Shown: one piece after another, positions 45,239 to 56,126 of the stretch
Layout: each line of letters begins with the position of its first letter
How positions within the stretch are numbered: the first letter of the stretch is position 1
NCBI GenBank assembly: GCA_012064385.1
Contig: QRDG01000232.1
Coordinates: 186,001 to 250,000, forward strand
Direction of reading: 5' to 3'
Source: Puccinellia tenuiflora
Lineage: Eukaryota; Streptophyta; Magnoliopsida; Poales; Poaceae
DNA: 64,000 nucleotides
Notes under the pieces: generated by a model
What the model was told of the DNA's origin: nothing
Seen by the model: the letters and a program-made list of their open reading frames with translations, nothing else
Databases searched by the model: none
Made by a program: the position numbers and the translations under genes

Positions 45239-45665
45239 TTATCTTGGGTGCAGCTTTGTCGGCTTCCTTCGTCTTCTTAGTTTTACTCTTGGTTCGACTC
45301 CTCGAGTCGACTCCTCGAGTCGACTCCTTCTGTCGACTCCTTCAATTCGAGTTATAGGCTCGGAAGTCGCTAGCTGCTAGCTCCAAGATGAATTCCTGCA
45401 ATTAAAACATAATACACGTAAAATGAATCTATCCTCGCCCTTTTGCACAAGTCCACCACTCTAGCCTTTTTACTGGACTAGCCGAGTCCGTGGCTATTCT
45501 TGTACACTAACTCTGCGGATTTTCAACTCTTTAAGTCATAGGACTCGGCTTTCTGGAACAAGCCGGCCCTTCTTCCACCTCTGTAAACTTAACCGCTAAC
45601 TGTCCAATCGTTACCCACGATTTTACCGTGGGACCGCACTGTAAGCCTCTAGGGTTTTTACCTCT

Positions 45666-45673
45666 TATAAATA
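45666..45673 (+). promoter_or_regulatory. TATA box of the antisense gene in Gypsy D
   Basis: TATAAATA lies 111 bp before the ATG at 45784, within CCTCTTATAAATACC. Its sequence and spacing fit a plant RNA polymerase II core promoter outside the LTR, pointing away from it. Confidence 0.6.
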
Positions 45674-45783
45674 CCAAAGAGTGAGAACCAAATCGTCATC
45701 AGCCCTTTCATTCCCCAAGTTTCTATCTCTCCCGCGCTCTCCTCTTTCCCGCGCAGCATCTCCTCTTGCATCGCACGTCCGCC

Positions 45784-48246
45784 ATGGCCCCCAAGCGCGC
45801 CTCCAAGGCCAAGGCCCCCTCCTCAAGCAGGATCGTCGACATTGCGGCCGAGGCCGCCACCGCCGCACCTGCCTCGAAGAGATCCATCTCCACCGATTGG
45901 GGCGGTTCAACCATTACGGTGGAGCAGCTGAAATCGCATCGCCTCGCAGGCCTCCTTCCTTCAAGCGTCAAGGCACGAGCACCCGGGGATGAATCGGTGC
46001 CATCTCCGGCTAAAGGCGAGGTCGTCATCTTTGCGGAGCATCTCTTCCGCGGTTTCACTCCCCCCGGTAACTTGTTCTTCCGCCAGCTTCTTGAGTTCTA
46101 TAAGCTGCGCATCCACGACCTCGCTCCTAACTCCGTCCTTACCCTTTCCAATTTCGTTATTCTCTGTGAGGATTACCTCCAGATTAAGCCTGACCTAGAC
46201 TTATGGCTTGAGTTATTCTATTGCAACCCACAACCCGAAACATCTGGAGGCCCTCTCTTATAGTGCGGTGCTGTGGCTCTCCAGCGTCGCCTAAACTCTG
46301 TATTTCCAAAACCAGTGTTTCCCAACCGCATAAAAGACTGGCAAAAAACCTTCTTTTACTGCAAAGATACATCTCCTGAGGGCGAGCCCAAACTGCCTTT
46401 ATTCTCTGAAGATCGCCTGGAGGCGACTCCTGTCATGAAAGCCAGGTGTTCGGAAGCCGCCCGTCCCAAAGTCGAGTCTCTGATCCTTAGAATCCGGGCT
46501 CTTCTTTCTCACAAACTGGAAAACATGGACCTTGTCCGCTGCTGGACCACCTGGAGAATTCAGCCGCTGAGTCCTAGGACTCGGCTAATCTGCTCTTATA
46601 CATGGTGCATCACTGATGATCTCAGAACGACTGACAAGTTGTCAGATGGCCCTGAGCTTGGTCGACTGATCAAGAAATTGACTGGCAAAATGATAAAGGA
46701 CCAGGCCTACTTCGGGCTCCAGCCTTTTTGCTCCTCCTGCCCGGCTCCTGCTGTAAGTGCTTTACTTGTCTTTCCTTCTTACTCGCTTTTACTGTCTCAA
46801 TTTACTAACTCACACTTTCTGCCTTCTTTTTTGAAGCTTACCGACTCCTTCTGGAAGCCGACCCTTGAAACTGACAAGGGCAAAGGGAGTACTTCTGCTG
46901 CTGCAGAAACTGCTGATGAAGAAGAGTCCAGTGAGGAGTCCTCTAAAGAGGCTGCTGCCGCTGGAGATGAGAATAAAGATGAGGAGTCCTCGCCTGAGGC
47001 TCCCACTGCTGAAGCTGTTGAAGAGGAGTCCTCACCTGAGGCTCCCACTGTTAATGTTGAGGAGGAGTCCTCCTCTGAAGCACAGTATGCTGATGTGGAG
47101 CATACTGAATCGAGTCCTGCTGGATCCCAACCAACTCCATCTGAAGAGTCATCGGGGGCCAAGAGTCGCGCTCCAACTCCTCCAGCTCCAAAAAATGGAT
47201 CTCGGGTTGCCATGTCCAAGGTACCCGCCTCGCGAGTCCAAGGATCTAGCAGCTCCCCTAGTGAGCCTGAAGAAATTGCACAGCGAGTTCTTGCTGCCAA
47301 GAAAAGAAAACTGCGCTCGGAGGGCCCTGCAGAGACTCCTCTGCCTCTTCCTGTATCTCATAAGAGGAAGTCGACTTCTCCTCCTGAGAAGGCCGACTCC
47401 TACGAGTCTGGCATGTCTATGCCTTCATCTGATTCTCAAGCCTCTTTGGTTCTTGAGACAAACATTGGGTATGACTTTCTCCTTTATCTTTAATAGCATG
47501 GCATCTGTATTTCCTTTTAACCAATACTTGACTGTTAACTTGTCCTGTCTCAGAGCCCGGCCTTGTGCCAAGGTCTCCAAGTTACCAGGCATGGCTGACG
47601 TGACTTCCAGCCGTGGAGCCGTACCGCCATCGACTTCTCAATCAACAAGTACAAAGACCGCTCCTTCGACTCCTGCAACTGCTGGTGCAGCAACCACCGA
47701 GATTCCCCCTATTCCTGAGTCCGCTGTAGGGACTCGGGTGGAAACTCCTTTGGTGATTCCATCCCCCTCTGGGGCTGGGACTCCAACCACTGCACCCAAA
47801 GCGCCGCCTGCTCCTCAAAAGGCGACTCCCCGGAGGTATGGGTTCACCACTATGACTTGGAGAACAAGAGGGTTGCTCCAGAAACTCCTCCCGTCATAAA
47901 TTTTGGGCGTCCCTCACAGGACATGGCTGGTGCCCCATCAACTGCGCCAAGCTCCTCCACTCCAACGGCTCCTGGGACTGGCGCAGAGCCTACACGGAAG
48001 ACTCCTGCCGCGCCCACTCCTTCAAGAGTCACAACTGGCGGCTCCCGAGCTCAATAGGAATTGACCAAGCATATGATGAACCCAAGGGGCACCGGCTTCC
48101 AGACGAAGAAAGTTGCCACCAAGTCCCCTGCCAAGTCAATGTCCACTTCTACTGCTCAGGCTAAAGACAAGTCTCCAGCGAAGGACTCCTCAGCTCCAAC
48201 CAAGAAGTCGACTCCTGCCAAGGATAACTCTCTAGATGACTTCTAA
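45784..48246 (+). pseudogene. Antisense gene of Gypsy D (Transposase_28-like), with nonsense codon and internal deletion
   Basis: The ATG at 45784 opens MAPKRASKAKAPSSSRIVD. Exon 1 (45784-46752) has the Transposase_28-type region (FFRQLLEFYKLRIHDLAPNS) with a TAG at 46261-46263, after which the same frame stays open. An intron 46753-46836 (84 bp, GT-AG) leads to an acidic Glu/Ser/Pro repeat exon (46837-47468). An intron 47469-47553 (85 bp) leads to the exon with KVSKLPGMADVTSSRG. Near 47832 the sequence jumps to the segment beginning RYGFTTMTW in a shifted frame, so the coiled coil and central block seen in C and E are missing. It ends LDDF, TAA at 48244-48246, with a further TAG at 48056-48058. 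Confidence 0.78.
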
Positions 48247-48806
48247 TTTGTAATGATGCACTACTGGTGCTTAAACTTGTTTAGCCTACTTGCTAATTTG
48301 ACTTTGTGCCAATCGGCCTGTAATGACTTGTTTTATCTCTCTGTGACATTTCTGTGTCTTATTTATACAAGTCATTGATTGGTTTTATAACCCGTCTAGT
48401 TTTTCACTGATGAATAAGTAGGCCCTGCATGACTTCTCTTACAGCTTGTGCTGACAGGTTCCTAACTCGTATGTCCCTTAGGATTCATAAGAGATAGAAA
48501 CAAGTCATGCCTGTAGACTAGTCATATTGTGCAGGATGCATCTGACTTACCAGCGAAAAAACTAGGAAAAAGTTTGGCTACTGTGCCAGGTCCTTAAGTC
48601 TATGCTTGACTTCTTTCCTGAGAAGCAAGCCCCCAAGAACCTTTGTGATCAAAACATAACGAACAAAGCGCACTCACTGGGTGACTCGACTAGAGGACTC
48701 ATATTCACAAAAGCCGGCTTTATTTCCTTTGATCACGAAAATTTGATTACATTTAGGCATGGCTCACTGGGCTCTTTGCCTTTGAATTGAAAAACTATTA
48801 CAAATT
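48247..48806. other. Convergent spacer between antisense gene and pol of Gypsy D
   Basis: No coding frame is visible. It aligns with the spacer at 41188-41736 of C over several blocks, including CACTGATGAATAAGTAGGCC. Confidence 0.55.
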
Positions 48807-51800
48807 TCAACTATAATAAGGACGTAACTGAGCTATATTCCATGGCCTCTTTGCCTCTGCATATGGATCTAGGGTATGAGCCGTGTCGGCTCCTTTGCTA
48901 ACACTTGCCGGCTCTCGCACATCCATCAGATAGTACGACCCGTTGTTCAGATTCTTGCTTATGACAAACTGTCCTTACCATGGTGGAGATAACTTGTGCA
49001 TCCCTTCTTTATTCTGGACTAGGCGAAGCACTAAGTCACCCTCCTAGAAAGTCCGAGTCTTGATTCTGCGTGCGTGATATCGCCGCAAGTCCTGCTGATA
49101 GACTGCTGATCTCTCAAGGGCTAACTCCCTTGCTTCTTCGAGTGCATCGACCGAGTCCTGGCGTGCGATCTCATTAGTTGCCCCGACATAATTGGCGACT
49201 CTTGGCGAGTCATGCAACAAGTCGCTGGGTAAGACGGCTTCTGCACCGTACACGATGAAGAACGGTGTGAATCCAGTGGATCTGTTAGGAGTTGTCCTGA
49301 TACTCCAAAGTACTGCTGGTAACTCCTCAACCCAACTCCCAGCGGCTCTTAACAGGGGAACCCGTAGTCTAGGTTTAATCCCCTTTAACAACTCCTGATT
49401 TGCCCGCTCGGCTTGTCCATTGGACTGTGGGTGTGCCACTGAAGCTAGGTCGAGTCTGATATTGTTCTCAGCACAGAACTTGGCCATCTCTCCAACTGAT
49501 AAGTTGGTTCCATTGTCTGTAATGATGCTGTGAGGATACCCAAAACGTGTTGCTATCTTTTTGAAGAATCGCACTGCCGATGCTCCATCAACTCTGCTGA
49601 CTGGTTCGACTTCTACCCACTTGGTAAACTTGTCAACTGCCACAAGCAGGTGGGTCTTTTGGCAGGGCGACTTTGAGAAAGGGCCCACCATATGAAGTCC
49701 CCAAACTGCAAGCTGCCAAGTGATAGGAATAGTCCTGAGTTCTTGCGCTAGTACGTGGTCCTGCCATGCGTACCTCTGGCATCCATCACAAACTCGTACT
49801 ATCTTCTCTGCGTCCAAATGTGCTGTCAACCAGAAGAAACCGTGTCTGAAAGCTTTTGACACCAAGGATCTAGTGGATGCGTGATGACCACAATCTCCTG
49901 CATGAATTTCTTGCAGGATTTGCCTTCCTTCTTCTGGAGACACACATCTCTGGTAAACGCCAGTGATGCTTCTTATGTACAACTCGCCATTGATGACTGT
50001 GTATGACTTACATCGTCTGATGAGTTGTCTCTGCTTGACTTCATCCTTTGGGAGTTCACCCCTTAGGAGATATGCTAGGTATGGCTCTGTCCACGCTGGG
50101 ATTGCTCATGCTGCTGCCACCAGAACCGACTCTGGGTCTGGAAAGGCTAACTCCTCTTCTGAGGGTAACTTGACTGAAGGATGATGGAGTTCATCCAAGA
50201 ACACATTTGGCGGTACTTTCTCTCGACGAGAGCCGAGTCGTGATAACGCATCAGCGGCCTTGTTCTTGCGCCTGTCAATATGCTGCACTTGATAACCAGA
50301 AAATAACCCAGCTATCTGTTCGACTGCTCTTCTATAAGCTGCCATATTTGCATCCTTCGAGTCCCAAGTTCCAGACACTTGTTGGGCTACAAGATCTGAG
50401 TCTCCAAAGCACCTGATGCGCTTGATGTTCATCTCTTTGGCTAACCGTAGACCATGCAACAAGGCTTCATATTCTGCCATGTTGTTTGTGCAATCAAAGT
50501 GTAACTGGAGGACATATGCCAGCTTATCTCCCTTGGGTGATGTAAGCACCACGCCGGCTCCTGATCCTTCCAGCTGTCTGGACCCATCAAAGTGCATTGC
50601 CCAATACTTGGTGCAGGGGGTATTTGGTGAGGATGTAAAATCCGTCCAATCATTGACAAAATCAACCAGAGCTTGAGACTTAATTGCTGTCCTGGGCTCA
50701 TATGTGATATGATAAGGACCCAACTCAATTGCCCACTTAGCAACTCGCCCTGTTGCCTCTCTATTGTGTATGATATCAGCCAGTGGTGCGGAACTCACCA
50801 CCTTAATTGGATGCTCTTGGAAATAATGCTTGAGTTTTCTACTTGCAAGAAAGACTCCATAAACCAATTTCTGCAACTGTTGGTACCTTTGCTTTGAGTG
50901 TGTTAGGACCTCACTGATGTAGTAGACAGGTCTTTGTACTGGATACTCCTTTCCTTCCTCTGCACGTTCCACAACTACTACTGCACTGACAACTCGCTCG
51001 TTGGCGGCTACATATAATAGCATAGGCTCCTTATCTGTAGGAGCTGCAAGCACTGGGGCTGTTGACAAAGTTTTCTTCAACTCCTCAAAAGCACGGTCGG
51101 CTTCTTCATCCCAAAGGAATTTGTCTGACTTTTTCAGGAGTCGGTAGAGAGGACCCGCCTTCTCCCCGAGTCTTGAAATAAATCTGCTTAAAGCTGCTAC
51201 GCATCAAGTGAGTCTCTAGACGTCTTTAAGACAAGTCGGCTTCTGCAAGTTGTGAATAGCCTTGATTTTCTCTGGATTTGCTTCAATGCCTCTCTCTGAA
51301 ACAATGAAACCTAGGAGTTTGCCTGCAGGGACTCCGAAAACACACTTGGAAGGGTTGAGTTTCATCTTGTACTTGCGCAAATTGTTGAAAGTCTCTGTCA
51401 AATCTGCTATCAGGGAGTCGGCTTTCTGTGATTTGATAACCACATCGTCCACATAAGCATGGACGTTCCTCCCAATCTGCTCCTTGAAACAATTTTGGAT
51501 ACACCTCTGATATGTAGCTCCAGTGTTCTTCAACCCGAAAGGCATTGTCATGTAACAAAATGCTCCAAAGGGTGTGATAAAAGATGTTTTCAGCTCATCT
51601 TCCTTCTTTAATCTGATCTGATGATACCCTGAATAGGCATCCAAGAAACATAGCAACTATGCCCCAGCCATCGAGTCAATTATCTGGTCTATCCGAGGTA
51701 AAGCAAACGGGTACTTAGGGCAATGCTTGTTAAGGCCCGTGAAGTCGATGCACATACGCAGCTCTCCTGTTTTCTTTGGCACTAGCACTGGATTGGCTAC

Positions 51801-52037
51801 CCACTCTGGATGATAAACCTCTTTGATGAACTCAGCTGCGAGGAGCCGAGCCACCTCTTTTCCAATAGCTTTCCTCCTATCATCATGAAACTTGCGCAGA
51901 CCTTGCTTGACTGGTCTTGCGTTGGGATTAACGTGTAAGCAATGCTCGGCGAGTTCTCTCGGGACTCCTGGCATGTCAGATGGCTTCCATGCAAAAACGT
52001 CCCGGTTCTCACGGATGAACTCGACGAGCGCGCTTTC
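48807..52037 (-). pseudogene. Gypsy D pol: reverse transcriptase, two RNase H domains, integrase, with nonsense codons
   Basis: After the UAG at 52040-52038 the frame reads ESALVEFIRENRDVFAWKPS. Reverse transcriptase (51974-51216) has MCIDFTGLNKHCPKYPFALP, LDAYSGYHQIRL and YVDDVVIK, with a TAG at 51659-51657. TAG 51218-51216 and TGA 51206-51204 follow at LKDV. RNase H plus additional RNase H form one open stretch, 51080-50106 (MHFDGSRQLEGSGAGV), ended by TGA at 50108. Integrase is at 49982-49044 (GDCGHHAS, CDGCQ, D in GLHMVGP, ITDNGTNL, GQAERANQE) with a TAG before EGDLVLRL. The end is near 48807. Most stops differ by one base from a sense codon in C or A. Confidence 0.9.
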
Positions 52038-52132
52038 CTATTTCTCAGAAAGATGTGCCCCGATGACGAACTGCTTGGAGGAGTCGCCTGGGGTGAAATC
52101 CACAGACTTGGTGTCCTGAGCTGACTTAAACT

Positions 52133-55100
52133 TCATCTTTTCTTAAGGACTGAGTTGTCCTCCGGGTCCACGTTTGCTTGATAAAACTTGAGTTCCTCCT
52201 GAGCACAAGCTGCTTCAGCCATAGCTGCATCTCCCTGCTCACACTCTAGTGCCATCTGTCTACTGCCATTAACTGTAATGACTCCTGCTGGGCCTGGCAT
52301 ATTGAGTTTCAAATAAATATAGCATGGTCTAGCCATAAACTTAAAGTAGGCTGGCCGACCAAAAAGAGCATGATAAGGACTCTTGAGATCCACTACCTCA
52401 AAAGGCATAATCTCTGAACGATAATCCTCCATTGTGCCAAAAGCAACTTCAAGGTAAATCTTACCAATGGGTTTAGCCGACTTCCCTGGCACTATCCCAT
52501 GGAACACTGTCTCTGCTGGAATTAGCTGTCTATCTTGCAGCTTCATCCTCTTGAATGTGTCATAATACAAGATGTTGATGCTGCTTCCACCATCCATCAA
52601 TACTTTGTTCAATGTATAGCCCCCAACTTGAGGTGCCACTACCAAGTCTAGCTGCCCTGGGTCGTCGACTCTTGGAGGATGATCCGCCCGACTCCAAGTT
52701 ATGGTTTGCTCTGACCACCTGAGCCACTGTGGTATTGCTGGTTCTACTGCATTGACAGCTCGGACTTTCAACTTCTTAGCACGCTTGGATGTGCTGGTTG
52801 TAAAAACATGATAAATGCCACGACTTGGGTTCTGCTGCCGAGTTGTGACATAATACTGCCCATTGCCATCGTGAAGCTGCTTCGGGTTCTGCTGGAACCC
52901 GCCCTGACTGTTACCTCCTCCTTGAGGTTGGTTTGGGTTGTTGCCGGCTCCTCCGCCGTTATTGCCGGGTCCTCCGGCACCATTGTTTCCTCTGTATCCA
53001 CCGTTATTTCTGTTTCCGGGTCCCGTAAACCTAGCACGCTGCAGATCCACACATTGGCCCAAGGTATGCCCACACCTGCCATTCTTGGCATGCTTAGGGC
53101 AAGGACTCGATAAAACTTCCTCTGTAGTGGGGGTGCGTCCTTGATATCCTCGAGAATTATTGTCCTTGCGTCTGACTCCAGTGTTTGTATTAGCCACTAG
53201 GTCAGAGTTGTCGCCATATGGCCTCTTGCCACCACCCTGGTTCTGGTTTTGATTCTGGTTCTGGTTACTGCCACCTTGTCCTTTGTTTCCTTCCTCCTGA
53301 TCTTTGGTTTTTTCTGTGGCTGCATGCTTATTAGCACCTACCATGATCTCACCAATTGTCAAGGGAATGCCCTGATTCAAACTCTCCTTCATGCGACCCA
53401 GCTTCCAACTCAAGGGATTATAGCTGCAGTTTCTCTCCATCGCCATCAGCACTGAAATTGGTGGGAGTACTTGTGAGGAGTTAATAATCTCTGACACCCT
53501 TTTCATCCAGTGCCTTGCTGACTCGCCTTTCTTCTGAACACATCGCTCCAAATCCTCAATGGTACTAAGCTTTTTGCATGTGCCCTGGAAGTTCTGAATA
53601 AAAGCTGTCTTCAACTGCTCCCAAGAGTTAATTGATCTTGGAGGAAGGTTGCGCATCCAAACTTTGGCTGCTCCCTCCATCATAAGATACATAAACTTGG
53701 CACACAAATTACCTGTGGCATTGCGAATACTCATAGCCATCTCATAAGTGCCCAGCCAAGAAGTTGGGTCCATGTTGGGCTCATAATTTGGAACCTTGCG
53801 CGGCTCCTTGAAAGTACTGGGGAAGGACTCGGACCGGATGGCATCTGACAGGCACTCTGGTCCTGTTAGTGCGGGAGAGTCGCCAGGGGAAGTCACCTCT
53901 GCGTGCACTCGAGATGGCTGGGGCGGGTTAGCTGCACCAGCCAGTGCCCTATCCCTTTCAGCCTCCCGAGCCCTGGTTGCCTCCCTTTCACGTCGTTGCC
54001 TTGCTTCATCAACCACTATTTGAGCTCGAGAAGTAGTTGGTATGTTTGCCCTATTCCTCTCTTGCTCACGTCTCCTTGCACTTGTGGAGTTAGCCGGGTT
54101 GGAATCGTCGTGCCGACTCCTCGTGCCTGAGTTAAAAGGTGTTGAGTGTAATCTGCTTGCATCTGGAAACGCCGGATAAAGGGCTTGCTGAGTTAATGCT
54201 GTCTTCAACAACTCTATGGCTTCACGAGTCTCCTGACCCGCTGGTCCCTCTGGTACCACGATATTCTCCAATCTTAGAGTCGCCGCATGAACGTTGTCCA
54301 TTGGGTTGGAATAGTGTCCTTCTGGAGTATGGAACCTGTTGGGCTGAGACCCAGCTCCAGATGCTCCTCCTCCGACTCCTCCGTCAGGCGGTGGTCTGTT
54401 AGCACGGCTGCCACCGGGTCCTCCATCGGGCGGTGGTCCGTTAGTACGGCTGCCACCGGGTCCTTCTGGTGGTGGTGGTGGTGGTGCTCCTGCAGCTCCT
54501 GAATTTCCCAGTCCGGCTCCTGAACCTGGACCATTGGGTGTGGTGAATAGATTTGTTGGGTTGACGTGGACTCCATCACGCAGGCGACTCCTGGCTCTGC
54601 GATGCTGAATTGAAGCGAGTTCCTCACGGCCGCTTCGCACTACCTGGGCCTCAGCTTGGACCCGGGCTCGTTCTTCTGCCAACCTACGGTTTGCCTCTGT
54701 AACATCTGCTAGCTGTCTCTCCAACGCAGCACGAGCGCTGGTTAACTCAGCTGCACGCTCTGCAGCATTACTTGCATTAATCTCCTTTGTCAATAAAGCT
54801 GGATCAAATTGATTTCCACCATTCCCAGACATGTAGACTCCTACGACACGAGAACGTACTGGCGACTCCTCGTAATCCTCTTCCTCGATTCCATATCCAA
54901 GCCGGTCTTCAAACAATGGTAAGATAGACTCTGAATCTGCATCGTAATCTGGATCTGACTCTTGCAGCATCTCCAGCTTCTCAGCCTGGTCCTCCTCAGA
55001 CTCAGCGATGATGCCGACTTCTGAAGTGCCGACTGACTCCTCACCGTCGGACCCGACGGTCATGGTAGGCTCTGAAACTGACTCCGCTGAATTGGAGCGG

Positions 55101-55384
55101 ATTCCTGATGTACTTACCATACCAACGAACACATTGATTTTCCCAAAAACAAACTGGTAGCCCTCGTCGACTTCGTTCATCTCCGATGTCCAGCCTAAGT
55201 CATCGATCTTGGTTTCTCCATGTTCATCAGTGTAGACCCGCCCGATGGCGAGTTTCTCCATGGCTCGGCGAGCTTCTCCAACGATCTCAACTCCTTTCAT
55301 CACCGTAGGCCCCACGGTGGGCGCCAACTGTCGTGGTGTTGTCACGGCAAGTTCTTCCTCAGGGAAGATGAGTTCTGGGGCCAT
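52133..55384 (-). CDS. Gypsy D gag-protease ORF, 1084 codons
   Basis: The frame starts at an ATG in the LTR (55384-55382; context ACCAATGG; MAPELIFPEEELAVTTPRQ), reads through the primer site as LAPTVGP and stays open to 52133. An acidic N-terminal region is followed by a coiled-coil stretch (RAALERQLADVTEANRRLAE), a Pro/Gly-rich linker, the capsid-type region (EGAAKVWMRNLPPRSINSWE), an Asn/Gln/Gly-rich linker, a zinc-knuckle variant (CPKHAKNGRCGHTLGQC) and the protease core LMDGGSSINILYYD. It ends VLKKR and stop. Compared with C, about 14-17 bases are missing here, which shifts the frame before the conserved UAG at 52040. The Gag part could still be made. Confidence 0.9.
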   Translation of the reverse strand: MAPELIFPEEELAVTTPRQLAPTVGPTVMKGVEIVGEARRAMEKLAIGRVYTDEHGETKIDDLGWTSEMNEVDEGYQFVFGKINVFVGMVSTSGIRSNSAESVSEPTMTVGSDGEESVGTSEVGIIAESEEDQAEKLEMLQESDPDYDADSESILPLFEDRLGYGIEEEDYEESPVRSRVVGVYMSGNGGNQFDPALLTKEINASNAAERAAELTSARAALERQLADVTEANRRLAEERARVQAEAQVVRSGREELASIQHRRARSRLRDGVHVNPTNLFTTPNGPGSGAGLGNSGAAGAPPPPPPEGPGGSRTNGPPPDGGPGGSRANRPPPDGGVGGGASGAGSQPNRFHTPEGHYSNPMDNVHAATLRLENIVVPEGPAGQETREAIELLKTALTQQALYPAFPDASRLHSTPFNSGTRSRHDDSNPANSTSARRREQERNRANIPTTSRAQIVVDEARQRREREATRAREAERDRALAGAANPPQPSRVHAEVTSPGDSPALTGPECLSDAIRSESFPSTFKEPRKVPNYEPNMDPTSWLGTYEMAMSIRNATGNLCAKFMYLMMEGAAKVWMRNLPPRSINSWEQLKTAFIQNFQGTCKKLSTIEDLERCVQKKGESARHWMKRVSEIINSSQVLPPISVLMAMERNCSYNPLSWKLGRMKESLNQGIPLTIGEIMVGANKHAATEKTKDQEEGNKGQGGSNQNQNQNQNQGGGKRPYGDNSDLVANTNTGVRRKDNNSRGYQGRTPTTEEVLSSPCPKHAKNGRCGHTLGQCVDLQRARFTGPGNRNNGGYRGNNGAGGPGNNGGGAGNNPNQPQGGGNSQGGFQQNPKQLHDGNGQYYVTTRQQNPSRGIYHVFTTSTSKRAKKLKVRAVNAVEPAIPQWLRWSEQTITWSRADHPPRVDDPGQLDLVVAPQVGGYTLNKVLMDGGSSINILYYDTFKRMKLQDRQLIPAETVFHGIVPGKSAKPIGKIYLEVAFGTMEDYRSEIMPFEVVDLKSPYHALFGRPAYFKFMARPCYIYLKLNMPGPAGVITVNGSRQMALECEQGDAAMAEAACAQEELKFYQANVDPEDNSVLKKR
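55309..55326 (-). other. Primer binding site of Gypsy D, tRNA-Lys type
   Basis: The plus strand GCCCCACGGTGGGCGCCA equals the 3' end of plant tRNA-Lys, two bases from the LTR at 55329. Confidence 0.85.
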
Positions 55385-55909
55385 TGGTGATCGAAGTACG
55401 TGGGAACAGTTAATCTCGCCAAGGAACAAGGATTTACCCAGGTTCGGCCCCTCTGAATAGAGGTAAAGACCTACTTCCTGTTTCTATGTTATTGCTATTT
55501 TGCTAGATCTCGATTACAAGGATCCGGCTCCCACAACTCAGGAGCCGACGACTTCTCTCTGGTGGTTAGGGCTTCTCTGATTCGACTTAGCTTGACTTCT
55601 CTCTCTTAGGGCCTATCGATCTAAGGTCCAGGACCCCCCTTATAAAGGTGGCGGGTCCCCGGACTTACAATCTGTACCGAGTTCTACACATACACGGAGT
55701 CCTACTCTAGGCTTTGTCCTTCCAAACTAGAACTCCGGGTTGTACTTGAACTCCTTCTTCTGGCGAGTCCCTTTCTCCACACGGGCCTTGGTCAGCTTGT
55801 CTCTAGCCCAGCCCATGTGACTTGTATCGTGACTCGGCACTGGCCTTCTTGGTCTTGGCGGGTCTACTTTCCGGGTCCATGGGCCTACCTATAAAGTATC
55901 CCCCCATCA
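55329..55909 (-). repeat. 5' LTR of Gypsy D
   Basis: It is 581 bp, bounded by the primer site on the inside and GGTCC outside. The minus strand has TTATAAGG as likely TATA box near 55642. The segment 55384-55329 is the start of gag. Confidence 0.93.
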
Positions 55910-55914
55910 GGTCC

Positions 55915-56121
55915 TTAGGGCAATGCTTGTTAAGACCCGTGAAGTCGATGCACATACGCAGCTCTCCTGTTTTCTTTGGCACTAACACTGGATTGGCCAC
56001 CCACTCTGGATGAAAAACCTCTTTGATGAACTCAGCTGCAAGGAGCCGAGCCACCACTTCTCCAATGGCTTTCCTTCTGTCATCATGAAACTTCCGTAGA
56101 CCTTGCTTAACTGGTCTTGCA
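55915..56121 (-). pseudogene. Gypsy C reverse transcriptase fragment between D and the solo LTR
   Basis: The minus strand encodes FIKEVFHPEWVANPVLVPKK and MCIDFTGLNKHCPKD, the N-terminal reverse transcriptase block, ending at the D insertion. It continues at 58036 beyond the solo LTR. Confidence 0.85.
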
Positions 56122-56126
56122 TTAGG

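Larger units (their letters stand above)
44644..55909 (-). mobile_element. Complete Gypsy D (Tat-type), minus strand, 11,266 bp, duplication GGTCC
   Basis: Both LTRs (44644-45225 and 55329-55909) and both GGTCC duplications (44639-44643 and 55910-55914) are present. The pol reading of C continues across the insertion (CAAACGGGTCC / TTAGGGCAATGC). By eye the LTRs differ at about 12 substitutions and one indel in 581 bp, near 2%. At the often used grass rate of 1.3e-8 per site per year that is under one million years. The gag-pro ORF is long and mostly intact, but pol has nonsense codons and the antisense gene has an internal deletion. Confidence 0.95.

Noticed and set aside
46797..47300. Minus-strand Ser-rich ORF of 167 codons in Gypsy D
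   Set aside because: Shadow of the Glu/Ser repeat exon of the plus-strand antisense gene.
47500..47850. Plus-strand frame starting MRQTLGMTFSF or LRQTLGMTF as a separate protein
   Set aside because: The first part is the intron 47469-47553 read through; only the part from KVSKLPGMADV on is conserved as exon.
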